Of a stretch of DNA of 64,000 nt, positions 43,067 to 54,626 are shown piece after piece. The stretch's first letter is position 1. Each line of letters opens with the position of its first letter. The notes under the pieces are model-generated. The model made no database searches. It had not been told where the DNA came from and saw only the letters and a list, made by a program, of their open reading frames with translations. A program made the translations under genes and the position numbers. Origin of the DNA: Haemaphysalis longicornis (Eukaryota; Arthropoda; Arachnida; Ixodida; Ixodidae); contig JABSTR010001244.1 of assembly GCA_013339765.2 (NCBI GenBank), positions 2,925,501 through 2,989,500 on the forward strand, written 5' to 3'.

Positions 43067-43450
43067 ATGGAATACTAACAAGTTACTTGTCCCAGTATAC
43101 ACTATGTACTTAGTAACTGGAGGTAGTAAATGTAGCACTCGTCAGAATTACTAACCGAAGCAGGCAGTAAGCACCACTAACCCCACTAGTAAAGTCCCAG
43201 CGATAGCACTCTTCAGAGCTACATGCGTTTACTAACTGGCCATGCACAACATGTATAGTCATAAGCACGACCTCAATCTAGTGCTACCACTTCCTACACT
43301 CAGATAATTTACTAACCATGCAGTTGTTAGTGGCAGAGCCTACGTACAAAACCGCGGGGTAGTAACGTTTGTAAGGAGTTAGTAAATACGGCCGTTACTA
43401 CCTTTTTACGACCTTTTTTATTAAGAGTGCTCGCTACTCTTTTGGCAAAA
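43067..43450. other. ACTAAC-rich short repeats, no gene
   Basis: Words such as ACTAAC, GTAACTGG, TAGTAAC and AGTTAGTAA recur on both strands in loose inverted order between 43080 and 43420. This may be a decayed inverted-repeat element. No protein. Confidence 0.4.
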
Positions 43451-43582
43451 CTTTCTCGTTCACGAGGCCTGGATTGTGTCGCCGGTTGGGCGGACTTACC
43501 GTTTTCGACGTTCTTGATGTGATTCCGAGCACGCTTGCCGCTCGGGAGGACCCACCCCGCCGTGTCGTCGGGCGCCAAGTCC

Positions 43583-44170
43583 TCACCGGTCACAAATACA
43601 CATGATCTTCTCTCGCAGGAGGGCCAAAATGACTTTGTGAGACACATTGTCAAATGCCCCCTTGAAGTCCAATTCCAGCATCGCTGTGGGGGAGTGCCGG
43701 GTGGCCGGGGTCATGACCTGTTCTTTGATCTGAAGGAGGATGTCCTGGGTGGCGAGGTGAGGACTGAAGCCAAACATACAGGCCGGCATGAGATCCCGAT
43801 CGTCTATGTGACGCTGGAGGAGAGCGCTGCCTGGGGATATGCTCCATGAGTTTGCCGACACAAGATGTTAACGAGATAGGTCGAGGTTGTCAATGGAGGG
43901 GGGCTTGTTCTGTTTTGGAATGAGGCGAACGTTGGCGAGCTTCCATTCGGCAGGAATGTTGCCCTCTCGCCACACTCTCTTGAGGCGCGCAGTGAGGGAC
44001 ACGAGGGAGTCGTCATCGAGGTTGGCTATTAGCCTGTTGGAAACTCCATCGGGACCCGGTGCCGTGTTTTTCCGTAAGCGAGCCAGTGCCGCTCATACCT
44101 CCGAGATGAGGATGTCTTGATCCAGTGTGGAGTTTGGCTCGCCATCGTAGTCTATGTGGCGCTGTTGAGG
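43583..44170 (-). pseudogene. I-like LINE reverse transcriptase fragment
   Basis: Minus-strand frames give GPDGVSNRLIANLDDDSLVS, the strand LANVRLIPKQNKPPSIDNL, GFSPHLATQDILLQIKEQVM and MLELDFKGAFDNVSHKVILA. The last holds the first catalytic Asp in the usual LDFKGAFD context. It is frameshifted and truncated at about 43590, before the FADD motif. Confidence 0.88.
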
Positions 44171-44439
44171 ACCAGGTGGGAAGAATTTTGCCTCAAGGGC
44201 ACAGCATACTGCCTCCTCCCCCCACCCACCGCACACTTCGGAGAGCGCTGGCTCGCGCCGCCACAGGAACCGCCCTCCCCTCCCAATTTCGCGACACTCT
44301 CCTCCTTTGCTTTCTTTCACTCGTCGGTCTTCCCATCGTTCGCGTTTTCTTTCACTCGTTGGTCTTCCCATCGTTCGCTCGGTCACGACGACGGCAACGC
44401 GGCTCAGCCCATAGACGGGCGACAAAGGGCTGCGCCCTA

Positions 44440-44653
44440 AAAAATTATGCGTCCCCCCGTCTAAAGACGACAATGATTGAACGCGAAGCTTTCTCGTGAG
44501 GGATTCCTTGGTTGCCGTCTGAGTTCGAACTTTGACTCGACTCGCAGACAGTCTGGACTTTTGATCGCAGCGGCTTCGACCCTTCGCCATGTCATTTTCA
44601 CGAAGAAACCTTTGCGTTCATTCATCGTAGTCGTTAGACGGTGCATGATTTTT
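44440..44653. mobile_element. 214-bp inverted-repeat element
   Basis: The left end AAAAATTATGCGTCCCCCCG then TCTAAAGACGACAATGATTG matches the inverse of the right end (AAAAATCATGCACCGTCTAA, CGACTACGATGAATG), giving about 60-bp imperfect inverted repeats. No coding. One such end is also found at 7063. Confidence 0.7.
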
Positions 44654-45223
44654 AAAGCGAAAGCTTTCTTAGTGGACCGATGGCGTCCTGTCAAAGAAAC
44701 TGATGCATTTTACCATTTACCGGTTGATCGACCGAAAATCTCTAATAAGACCTTTGAACACACGGCGCGTGCGTGAAAACGGGCGTTCATTGTGTCAAAA
44801 TGGTTGCTTCGAAGTCGCGAAAATGGAGCGGTTCTAGATAAGACAATACACGCATCGATCATAAAGGAGTACAATAGTATACATTATTATCATAAACCAC
44901 GTATCGGTATACGTTTAGATCGTTCCTAGATGCGTTTACGTAGTGCGAGAAATTTCATAAAACACTATCGGTATGCAATTGAGATCGTTTGTAGATGCGT
45001 TAACTTAGTGCGCGAGAAATCTTCGCATGAGGTCGTTCTTTGTTTGCGATTTAGGTCTTCGAAGGTTTGACGATCGATTGGACACTACATGTCTAAGTGA
45101 AGATTTTGGCGCACTTTTACGCAGTTTTAATGTTTGACAGCGTTCGCGCTTTTTTTAACTTTCTTTATGAAGGGATGGTAATTTTTTTCTCCCTAATTTT
45201 ACGTCCATGCACTCCTCTCCAAA
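44654..45223. other. Unassigned AT-rich DNA
   Basis: Contains a loose tandem echo: CGGTATACGTTTAGATCGTT with CCTAGATGCGTTTACGTAGT (about 44905), and CGGTATGCAATTGAGATCGT with TTGTAGATGCGTTAACTTAG (about 44970). No gene. Confidence 0.4.
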
Positions 45224-45440
45224 TCCAAACTGGTTCAGCCGTGCCAGAATTGCGCGATAACCGGGCAGACAACGGCTTCACAACTCGAGGGACCCAGGTT
45301 CGATTCCGACCGCAGGAAGCGTTTAAATTTTTCTTCATTTGACCCGCGATCGTCGTCATCGCCAGGGAAAGTTGACTTTCCTGCAGCGCGTTTTGGATGG
45401 GTTACAAACGACATCAGTGAGAGGCAGAAAGCTCCGCTTT
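45224..45440 (+). mobile_element. SINE-like repeat, second copy of the family at 7.3 kb
   Basis: CCAGGTTCGATTCCGACCGC has the form of a B box. The body GTCGTCATCGCCAGGGAAAG then TTGACTTTCCTGCAGCGCG matches the segment at about 7405-7435. It ends with CAGAAAGCTCCGCTTTAAT and has no poly-A. Confidence 0.65.
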
Positions 45441-46365
45441 AATACTCCGCATCCTAGGCCTCCCATCTGAAAGAACGGAAATTTAGGCAATTTCCTTTCT
45501 GTTCTGTTATATCTGAGGCCTATAGATTACTGCTGGAGATGGTGTAGGTCTTGAGTGAACTCATGCCGTACACCATCTTCAGCAGCGTGCATGTTGCGCA
45601 CATGATCGGCATTTCGAACGCCTACCGAGCCTGTGAGAACGACGCGTATACATGGCGTCTAAACGGGACACGTTGCCACTACGCACTTATTTCGTTGATC
45701 TCGTCGGTGGTTTCCCTCTCAAACTGATTACCTATACACCTGCGGTTCTCAAAGGCTTTAACGCTATATACACGCAGTATTTTGACGCTCTTACACAAAG
45801 CGCCTGTTAGGTTGGCTTTTTTGCATGACGTCAAAGCCGAACAAGAAAGCCAGAACACATTGGATTGGATTGGAAAGACGTTTATTTAACCTGCAGTAAA
45901 GCGCAAGCGCTTTAGTCGCAAAAAAAGAGAAGAGGAATGAAGAGTTCATATAGAGGTCGAAATTTGAAGCGGAAGGCAATTTAAATGCGTCAACGGTGTT
46001 CTTCCTTCCCCTGTCGGTCCCCAACACCTTTTCCGCTCCACAGGGGCTCAGCCGGCGCATATATGGCCGAAAACCACAACCTTACACACTACCGGATCCA
46101 GCTCAACGCGTACAGGTGCATTTGTTCGTCTTGGGCTCACGTCAAACTCCAACTGTGCACACCAGCATGACAGTGCAACATGTATTCTTGTAGTGCCCTT
46201 TCTGCATGGACGTACGTAAGATTACGCTTTCTGTAGTTTATGGAGTGCTTGTGGCCATATAGGTCACCACTTCGAAAATATCCTACGCCCTTGACCTTCG
46301 CGGTAACGCCATTCTTAAGCATCTTGTTTTCGTAAACGCTGCCAGTGACTTTGCTTTTTTTTTTT
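45441..46365. other. Unassigned; minus-strand 3' end signal at about 45885
   Basis: TTGGATTGGATTGGA followed by AGACGTTTATTTAACC at 45862-45892 reads on the minus strand as a GGTTAAATAAACGTCT polyadenylation context ending in CCAAT repeats. It looks like the 3' end of a minus-strand retroelement whose body (45900-46060) has no recognised motif. Confidence 0.4.
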
Positions 46366-46625
46366 AGGGGCTAAGCTTCTTAGGGGCTGTTAGCGTCTCC
46401 TGTTATCGTCATAATCGTCGTCTCGTGTAGTCACAGTGCTAAAACACTGGGAAACTCATTTACGCCTCGCGCTAGAACGTAACGCGTACTGAAAAAACAC
46501 TGGGACACTCGTTTACGCACCGCGTGGGAGCGCTTCGTAACGCGTACTAAAAAAACACCGGGACAATAGTTCACGCATCGCGCTAGAGAGCTTCGTGCTT
46601 CAAAGACAAGAGACTTTTACAGCAA
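46366..46625 (-). repeat. Interspersed repeat with tandem motif, second copy
   Basis: Inverse of the family at 23560-23770. Three units share AGTACGCGTTACG, AAACACYGGGA and TTACGC (minus-strand reading CTAGCGCGAGGCGTAAATGA), bounded by AGGGGCTAAGCTTCTTAGGG. The end AAGACAAGAGACTTTTACA matches TGTAAAAGTCTCTTCTCTTTG at 23560. Confidence 0.7.
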
Positions 46626-46959
46626 ATCTGTATACCTGTACCCCCGAACGGTTTCATCTCCGTTGGCAAAAACGCGAAGGCGCCAAGAATACACCCCTGC
46701 CCAGGTTTCACGTTAGTGGAGATGTGCCCGGATGTTTTTCCCTGACTCTCTTGGTGTGAGCGTGTGTGTGTTTGTGTGTATGAGTGTTTTCTTTTTCATT
46801 TTTAATATCTTGTAGTCTGTCTATCCTTTGCCTATCCTATCCATCTTCGTGAAATCCCCTCCCCCTTTCCCCACAGCAGCAGTCGTTCCGGTGTCCACCC
46901 AGGGGTAACAAATTACGCCTTCTGGTGGACTTTCCTTTCCTTTTTTTTCTCGACAATAT

Positions 46960-47013
46960 ATTCATTCATTCATTCATTCATTCATTCATTCATTCATTCA
47001 TTCATTCATTCAT
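46960..47013. repeat. (ATTC)n microsatellite
   Basis: About 13 perfect ATTC units. Confidence 0.98.
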
Positions 47014-47989
47014 GTTCTTAGTCCTTAGTACAATCCAAAGCATTGAAGGACTTTGGTACAACAGAAAATGTGAAACGCATTTGTCGAAGTTTGTTTCGTG
47101 GTTGCATTGTGCTGTATAATCCATGAGATTCATTAGTCTGCTCTTTAGCAGAACTATAGAGTTTCTAGTCTGTAATGGGTGGGAGAAGGGGAAAGAACTC
47201 GCCGTTAGCGGCCGCCGCACCAACTACATGAATGACGTCACACTGGCTGGGGAGTGAATGCTATTCCAGCCTTAAAGATGCTTTTTTTTTTCACGCGTAT
47301 TCGGGAATGCACAGGCTGCGAAGGCTAGAAATACTAGCAGTAGGCCTTAAGTGGTCCTAGGTCACCAAATGGGCGCAGGACCGGATTAAGAGGGGGGGGG
47401 GGGGGGGGGCAGCGGGGGCTGCAGCCCCGGGCCCTCAGCTGTCAGGGGCCCCGCTCGACCATATGAAAAAAAAATTATCTTGAGTATGCTCACTGCCCGC
47501 ATTGAAAGTTGAAGGTAGGAGCTTCAACCTCACCTTCACACCGAAGCTGACTAACTCGTGACAGGTGGGGAGGAGTGGGGGGCCCTCACGTTATGGTTGA
47601 CAACCTTCGAGTCCATTTCAATTTAATTTAGTTATTCCTACTCCTCTTCCTTGTTTTCCTGGGGTTTATGAGAAGACGTCTTGGACCAAAAGTCGTGGGT
47701 ACACAGCTTGACCGGGCCTAAGAAGCCACATAAAAAAGGCCCCGAGCTCGGCTCCGGTCTTTTTCGGCACAGGTCGTTTCGGTAGTCTTTTCGGTACACG
47801 GACATCTCCCTCGTGAAAATGGACGTTGAATTTTAATAGACCCCCTATTGAGTTCCTATAGAGTCAATAAAAGGTCAATTAAAACTCATCGCTTATACAC
47901 TGTTCTCGTTACAAAGTCAACAAACTTTGCACTTGGTAGCGGTGGCGCCTGGGATGGCGGACATCACCGCCGGACAGTTCAAGCCCCTA
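47014..47989. other. Unassigned, with poly-G run
   Basis: Poly-G at 47392-47409 is followed by GCAGCCCCGGGCCCTCAGCT. A related GGGGCCC and CCGGATTA context appears inverted at about 50845-50895, so this is an old dispersed repeat. No gene. Confidence 0.4.
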
Positions 47990-47994
47990 CAAAG

Positions 47995-48520
47995 CTCCTG
48001 TGTTAAAACTTGCCAGAAAACCTCTGGCTCACAGGCAACAGGATACTACGACTATACTCAATAAGAATTCTATAGAAGGCTAATAGAGATAAATTTAATA
48101 AAAACTCATCAGACATTCTGTTCACACTTAGCTCATATGCAACAGGTTGTGATGACTGGGCACTAAAAGAATTTTATAGAAATCTAATTGAGATAAATTT
48201 AATAGAAACCTGTCAGAAACTGTACTCAAAGCTGACTCACACGCAACAGGTTTTTACGACCATACTCGAACACAATTTTGAGAAAGCTAATGCAGGCAAA
48301 TTTAATAAACTCCTCAGAAGGTCTATTCAAACTTTATTCACACGCAACAGGATGTTACAACTATACTCAATAGGAATTTTATAAAAATTAATTGCCATAA
48401 ATTAAATAAAAACCCGCCAGAAACTGTATTCAAACCTGACTCCCATGCAACAGGCTGTTGCGACTGTACTCAGTAAGAATTGCATAGAAAACTTATTGAA
48501 TTTATTTTATAAAAACCCCA
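47995..48520. repeat. Diverged tandem array, five units of about 103 bp
   Basis: The word GCAACAGG recurs at 48035, 48139, 48243, 48344 and 48447, spaced 101-104 bp. Between these, each unit holds a TACTCAATAAGAATT-like block, ATAGAAA, GAGATAAATTTAATA and GCCAGAAACTGTATTCAAA. The units are AT-rich and well diverged, so this is an old array with no coding content. Confidence 0.85.
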
Positions 48521-50150
48521 TAAGAAACTCATAAGAAACCACATTCAGAACCGATAAGGTCTACTGACTTGGCTCTATAGACTTTTAATTACAACACGGT
48601 GGCCAATTTGTAATGCAAACTCAACAGAGATATTCTATAGAATGTTGATAAAAATTTTATGAGATTCTTTTGAGCAATCTCTATAACAAGTTTATTAAAT
48701 CTTGGTAACCATTTTTATGAGGGCTAAGTACGCGGACGTTTCGGAGCGCGCACGTTTCGGTATAAGAAAGGGTCAGGCATGCGAATAATGAAATAATGTC
48801 TGAAGAACATTGTAAATTGTTTAAGCCTGAGAGACGTTATATGTAATTATTGACAACTTAGGCACTGCCCTACGGGCGCATACACAGTTTCTGCGAGAAA
48901 TTTCAATGTATAGCGCTTGACAAGGAAGTTCATTGTGATGACGACCCGTTCAATAAAGCTAGTGGATTAGTTGAATCGCATAAGCGTAATTGATATCGAC
49001 TCGATATTTCTCGTTGAATGGTCAGCGAATATATGGTTATTTAAATGTTCAAAGGTTGTGTAGACCACTCGCGGGGTCGTTCGGCTTCAGTCCGCGCCTC
49101 TGTTCTGTAGCCTCTGCAGGCTGTCTGAGCAACAAGCGTTGCGGAAGCTACATGTCCGCGCTACTCCATTCGTAGCGTAATTCTCTAGGCGCCACTCCGT
49201 GTGGACGCAGAGGCCGCCGGGCCAGCCCGACTCTAGCGGCTCCCTTCGAGCTGGGGAATCAGCAGGCCTAGGCGGTGTGAAGAGCTCAGGCGTGGACGCC
49301 AAACAAAGCAACAACAACGTCTGTTTCCTTTCGGGATGACGAAAGCTGTGTCCAGCTTAAAAACGCACCCTGCGTGCGGCCCCTTCGATGCTGTCTTGAG
49401 AACGGACCTCCGCCGCGACTCGGGGACGGTAAGCTGTTTGTCCCCGTGGGCGCTTTTCGCTTTGGAATGAGCCGGCGGACGGCAAGGACCAAAGGGCGGC
49501 CCGCAGATCTGGTCCCGCTTGGGCGCGGCGGCAGGAGGAGAGGAACCCCCGAAGGAGCGCGGGAAAACAGTGGACGCGGCAGACGTGTTGAGGACTCGAA
49601 AACGAGAGGTCCACCCATACTCGCCTCCGTCGTAGACCCCGAATCTAGACGAGAAGCTCCAGCGTGTTTCCAGTGCCAGTTGCGACCGAACCCGACCGAT
49701 CGACAACGAACTACTGACTGCTGGAACTGAGCAGAAGCGCGGGGGTGAGCAGAGGCATTCTATCCCTATTAAACCGTTGTCTGATGCCATCTCTCGTGCT
49801 CACCTGTCGCTCTCCAAACCAAAGGGGACCCGTTAATGTGTAACGGCTTGCCGATAGCAAGACCATCACAGCTGCGCAACAGGAGTTCATCACCGCTGAA
49901 AGTTCGACGGCCATGCGCAAACCCACGCACGAAGCGGACCGCTCCCCAGCCCAAAAAGCGACATTTTTTTCTGCTTATCGTCTTTTTGCTAATCGTGCTG
50001 CGATACAAAGGTTGCGTTGCGCGACACGTCAGGGCCCCCCTCCTCCCAACCTTCTTCAAAGGCGCCGTGTGTTCTAACCGCCGCGTGCTTTCTCGTCTGC
50101 GCGGATAACCTACAGGATTTTGGCCCGTAAGCCGTGTCGGATAACTGTTT

Positions 50151-50151
<1 letters not shown>
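48521..50151. other. Unassigned; GC-rich part at 49.1-49.8 kb with chance ORFs
   Basis: Frames of up to 185 codons are open on both strands at 49233-49790 but show no domain. They contain low-complexity Arg/Pro/Ser stretches. I do not call them genes. Confidence 0.35.

Positions 50152-50223
<72 letters not shown>
50152..50223. repeat. (GA)n microsatellite
   Basis: About 36 perfect AG units. Confidence 0.98.
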
Positions 50224-50227
<4 letters not shown>

Positions 50228-50254
50228 AGCTGCCTGCGCAAACTTTGAGCCACT

Positions 50255-50521
50255 GTATGCAGGTGGAGATTGATTGATTGATAGGGTTTAACACGCCGAC
50301 GCAACGCAGGCGATGAGGCGCGCCGTAGTGGAGGGCTCCGGATTAATTTTGACCACCTGGGGATCTTTAACGTGCGCCGAAATCTCGTACACACGGGCGT
50401 TTTTGCTTTTCGCCTCCATCAGAAAAGCGGCCGCCGCGGCCGGGAATCGAACCCGCGACCTCGTGCTCAGCAGCGCAACGCCTTAGCAACTGAGCCACCG
50501 CGGCGGGTATGCAGGTGGAGA
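50255..50521 (-). mobile_element. tRNA-derived SINE, full length, with 14-15-bp target-site duplication
   Basis: GTATGCAGGTGGAGA occurs at 50255-50269 and again at 50507-50521. Between them, read on the minus strand, are CCCGCCGCGGTGGCTCAGTT, the B box GGGTTCGATTCCCGGCC, the GGAGGCGAAAAGC body, GTGTACGAGATTTCGGCGCA and an (AATC)n tail (ATCAATCAATC). All parts are present, so this is one of the youngest insertions here. Confidence 0.93.
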
Positions 50522-51162
50522 ACTTAACAACAAAACTAAAACCTCAGAGGCTTAATAAAATATGCTTCTTGTAAGAAAATACTTTTCTGTACCATGCCCA
50601 CACGGCGCTTCGATTAACTGTGAATCTGTGATGGACCGTACTAACTTTTACCCCTGATAAAATCCGTTATATAATACTAGACATCAAGCCAAGAAATTAG
50701 TTTCAGGAAAGTGTAAAATTATGTACAATTTATCACTGATCAGAGAGCATAACACGGGCTTCGAAAATTTTCGCATATTAAAGCGGAATCATTATCATAA
50801 TCACGTCGTCGTCGTCGTCATCATCATCATCATCATCATTAGGGCCCCAAGGATAAAGTAGCCCCGGGCCCCAAAGTTTCCTAATCCGGCACTGAATGGG
50901 CGGTGAGAATGGTGCGGCAGATGCAGCACTTCCGAACAAACATCTCTCAAATAAAAAAGAAGGTCCGTATATATTGGCCGGGTGAGCTCTGATCATGGCC
51001 TGCGCATTTTAGGCTATGGCATTGACATTTTAAATCCACTTTAGTGTCCTTTTAATATTATGGAAACATTCTAAATGCGATGATGAAAGATTTTTCGACA
51101 GCAAAAGAAAGAAAATAAAGACAAAAATTGCAGGTCTACAGGAAACAGGGGCCGGCGGTAGC
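50522..51162. other. Unassigned, with (ATC/GTC)n trinucleotide run
   Basis: CGTCGTCGTCGTC and TCATCATCATCATCATCATC at 50805-50840 form a short trinucleotide repeat. No gene. Confidence 0.5.
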
Positions 51163-51379
51163 GCCATAGCGGGTAGCGTGCGCTAACGCTACGGCGGCGG
51201 CTGCCGGGTCCCGACCGGGCAGGTGCGCATTCGTTCCGCGGGGACGGCGCCCATGCCTCGCCGATCCTGCGCATTCGTTCCGGTGAGGAACGACCTCCTC
51301 GCCCTCCCTGCGAGCGCGCATGCGCAGTCTGGTCGCTGTAACCCACCGCCGCAGCTTTAGCGCACGCTAGCCGCTATGC
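51163..51379. repeat. Inverted pair of 23-24-bp repeats around a GC-rich core
   Basis: GCCATAGCGGGTAGCGTGCG, ending CTAA (51163-51186), is mirrored at 51357-51379 by TTAGCGCACGCTAGCCGCTA then TGC. The core contains GCGCATTCGTTCCG twice (about 51224 and 51269). It could be a small inverted-repeat transposon of about 217 bp. No target duplication was identified. Confidence 0.5.
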
Positions 51380-53988
51380 TGTATTAGAGAGACATAGCAG
51401 AGCGGAGAGCGGGTCCTGGTGCGGTACCCGGTAGGCGACCGGCGCTACTGCGCGTGTGCAGAGGAGGAAGAGGAGAGGAGAGGACTTTGTTTTTTTACAG
51501 CACGCGGGAGTTTAAACTTCGCCTTTATTGTAAACCACATGAATCGTTCCATTTTGCGGAGGCCTTCAATGCGGACCTATTGACACCGACACCACTATGT
51601 TACGTGAAGCCAGAAAAAAATTGGGTATTTTAAGAGATAAGCTTCACATTGGGTATGAGGCATGCCCCAAAAGAATCCTTAACTCCTACCAACTTGATCC
51701 AACTGAAAAAAAAAAAAAGCCTGTATTACGAGAATTAAAGCGCGAAGCTTACGGCCAGCGGCCCTCTGGTTAGGCGGCCCTGAAGAGGGCCGCTTAAACG
51801 CCGGGCCGCGTCTTCGGCGGGCCGCTTGCGCTCGAGGCCGCTTGAACCACCGCTTTATAAGCTGCTTTAAATTGACGCAGCAGCCCGCCTGCATGCGGAT
51901 CGGATAACCAGAATTTGCCTAAGAGTGTATAACATACGCTTTCGCGAGGACATTTAGGGGCACTGTAAATAAATAAATAAGTAAAGAAACGTGGTGAGTT
52001 TTGAGGGCAATAACTTTGCGTTCCGGATTACTTTTCGTGTGTATATCTATGTGTCTGTGCTCATGTTTTGTATACGTTTTTACCTCTTTGCTCTGAAATG
52101 TCCTCCGTTCAATGAAACTGTGTAGCCGTCAGAAATAAAGATATGAAATACATTTAAAAGTGGGTAAGACAGCCTTGATTTAGCTGTTTAGCAGCTCATA
52201 TGGGTTGTGTAGATATTTGGTCAACAAAAGATGCGTCGTGTCCTATCTGTCACGTCTTATCTCGCGTGGTCATCAATAGGCCGTGATTTTATTTTTCGGT
52301 AGTTTGATTGTGTCAACGTTAATGAGTGGCATTCGTCGTTTTCGCTGTCGGCAGTTCAAATATTTTCGGGCATGAAATACTTACTGATTTGAGCTAAAAT
52401 TTACCTTTCGCAGGAATAGGGTCTCACTTTTTTCTAATTATGTATTCGGTTATTATAAGCACATGTCTTGATATGTACTTTCAAAGCGGTCACTGCACGC
52501 CATCGGCACGCGGACGACGATCTACATACGGGGCACAAAATATGAGGAAAACTAGACTGCGAAGCCCTTTTCAGCGAACCAGCGCAGCAAGCATGACGGG
52601 GACTGCAGTGTTTGGGCTGACCACAACGCTAAATATGAAAATAAAGCAGCAGAAGCAATTTCACCTTCATAACTGGCTGGTTGGCGACCGTGAACGGACA
52701 GAATGAAAAAGCAAAATGCGGGAACCCAGGTCCCAATTTCAACTTGGGCGCGTAAATTCACAAGCGTAATGGTAAATGACGGTCGATAACAACAGAGCAG
52801 CGCGAACAGCAAGTATCTTACCTTCCGCGATCTGAAGATATGAAATATATATTTCACAAAATGCACACAACAGTAACGATTCGAACTCCGCGATTCGGTA
52901 AGGCGAATGAGGAGTCAGACATAACGTACGATTCTTGTGAATCTGCACGAACGGATACACAAACTTCAGAGGGAGACAGGGAACTCAACGAAGAGGTGCA
53001 GTCGGCGAGTCATCATGATAAATACTATGTGAGGTGATGCAAAGCGAGCTTACTTTGTTTGCTTGCGAAAAAGTACGCACATCGGCGTATATTAGTCAAT
53101 GCAACATTCTCGCAAAATAACGAAACGTAAACGTTTTGGTGAAGTTTGCAATAAAACAGCAGCGGTGAAGTTTTCAGGTGTGTCAAACACCCGTACAGAA
53201 GCAAATCACATGCCTCAAGGCACGCACCGTAACTGCCGTAGAAGGGTGTGTGACGCCAGGTCCGCGTGGAAGCGAGCATCATAACAGAGCGCCGCCGTAA
53301 CAAGTAATGGCAAACACTTAAACGTTTAATACGCCACGGCCTCCAAAATGAGCTACTGCTTCGACAATACGCAACTCGCCCATCCGAACCATTTCGCCAT
53401 CCTGATACGCGAATCCGTGAAAATCTGCGATACCTTTTCAAACGAATACGGGCACTCCCAATTTGTGCTTCAGAACAGCCGGCCTATTGACAGCTGCAGC
53501 AAGCCGGCCAATTATGTACACCAAGAACTACGGCACTAGATCACGGTGCTTCTTAATGCCTCCATCGCAGCGCTTAGCGGTAGTGAAGTGCAATGCTTTG
53601 TTGCGACGACGTTACCGACACTAATTCCAACACAAAACGCTGCGAGCCAGAAACATCATTCGTCGAGAGTGCGCGCAACAGCCCCAATGAGTCATGACAG
53701 TGAGAGTATCAGTGCATTATGGCGTCAGATGTCCATACAAATTGTATTCCTAAATCAACAGGTCACTGGAAAGTTGATTCCACGGTGCCTTAATTACAAA
53801 GGGAAGTAGCCACATATTCCCGAAGCTAAAGGCAGTCGTTCCATTAACTAGTGGCTGTGCGTACGAGTGGATATCGCCAGCAGCAATTACCACAGCAAGC
53901 GGCTCCTGCGACGAATGCCAACAGCGAGTGATGCTCACCGCGGTAAGCCCCGCACATCGCGCAAGAAGCGCGCGTTCACTCGCCACGA
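51380..53988. other. Unassigned; one candidate exon near 52.87-53.03 kb
   Basis: A plus-strand frame 52840-53037 reads IRTPRFGKANEESDITYDSC then ESARTDTQTSEGDRELNEEV. It has balanced acidic composition and could be spliced from CACACAACAG (before 52873) to GTGAG|GTGATG (53034). No family was recognised and no partner exon was found. Confidence 0.25.
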
Positions 53989-54240
53989 GTGGAACTCGCA
54001 CTCGCGAGTGGTGAGTGGGGTTCACCGCGAGTGACTTTCGCACTCGCGAGTGCTGAGTGGGGCTCGCCGCGAGTGGAACTCGCACTCACGAGTGGCGAGT
54101 GGGGCTCACCGCGAGTGCAACTCGCACTCGCGAGGGGTGAGTGGGGTTCACCGCGAGTGTCTTTCGCACTCGCGTGTGCTGAGCGGGGCCCACCGCGAGT
54201 GGAACTCGCACTCGCGAGTGGTGAACGGGGCTCACCGTGA
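53989..54240. repeat. 42-bp minisatellite, six units, arranged as two 126-bp trimers
   Basis: Exact units run 53989-54030, 54031-54072, 54073-54114, 54115-54156, 54157-54198 and 54199-54240. Each has GTG, CTCGCACTCGCGAGTG, GTGAGTGGGG and TCACCGCGA. Units 1 and 4 share GGGGTTCACC, 2 and 5 share CTTTCGCACTCG and GTGCTGAG, and 3 and 6 share GGGGCTCACC. The unit is a multiple of three and therefore open on both strands. This is not evidence of a protein. Confidence 0.95.
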
Positions 54241-54365
54241 GTGGCGCTGCAACTCACTCGCACTCGCACTCACCATGTCAAAACGACGGTGAGGCTCACT
54301 CGCCACTCACTCGTGAGTGGTGAGTGGGGGGTGTGTGAGTGCACTCATGAGTGAGTTTGCCGACC
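54241..54365. repeat. Degenerate CACTCG/GAGTG continuation of the minisatellite
   Basis: CACTCGCACTCGCACTCACC, and further CTCACTCGCCACTCACTCGT with GAGTGGTGAGTG, form loose inverted copies of the unit motif. Confidence 0.7.
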
Positions 54366-54626
54366 TATGATTACGAGCCTGCCGCGGGGAAGTCTTTCGA
54401 GGCGGGGGTGGAAGGTGGACGCACGAGCAAAACTGGGGATGGTCTTGCGGGGCTGCGCTTTAGCATTTTGCAGTTGAAACCGAAGCATGGAATGAGTAGC
54501 GGAGGGGAGTTGCTTGGTTGGGTTCATGGGGAGACAGGCAGTCCTGTATTATCTAGATCCGCCGGTTATTTTACACCACAGACTTTACCTTCAATTGATA
54601 CCAAAATGTTATTTTGAAAGCAAAAC

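Noticed and set aside
47995..48520. CRISPR-like array
   Set aside because: Units of about 103 bp diverge throughout, with no short identical repeats and unique spacers. The genome is eukaryotic.
53976..54292. Repetitive protein on either strand with a 14-residue period
   Set aside because: The 42-bp unit is a multiple of three, so all copies stay open by construction. No start context or conserved motif supports a protein.
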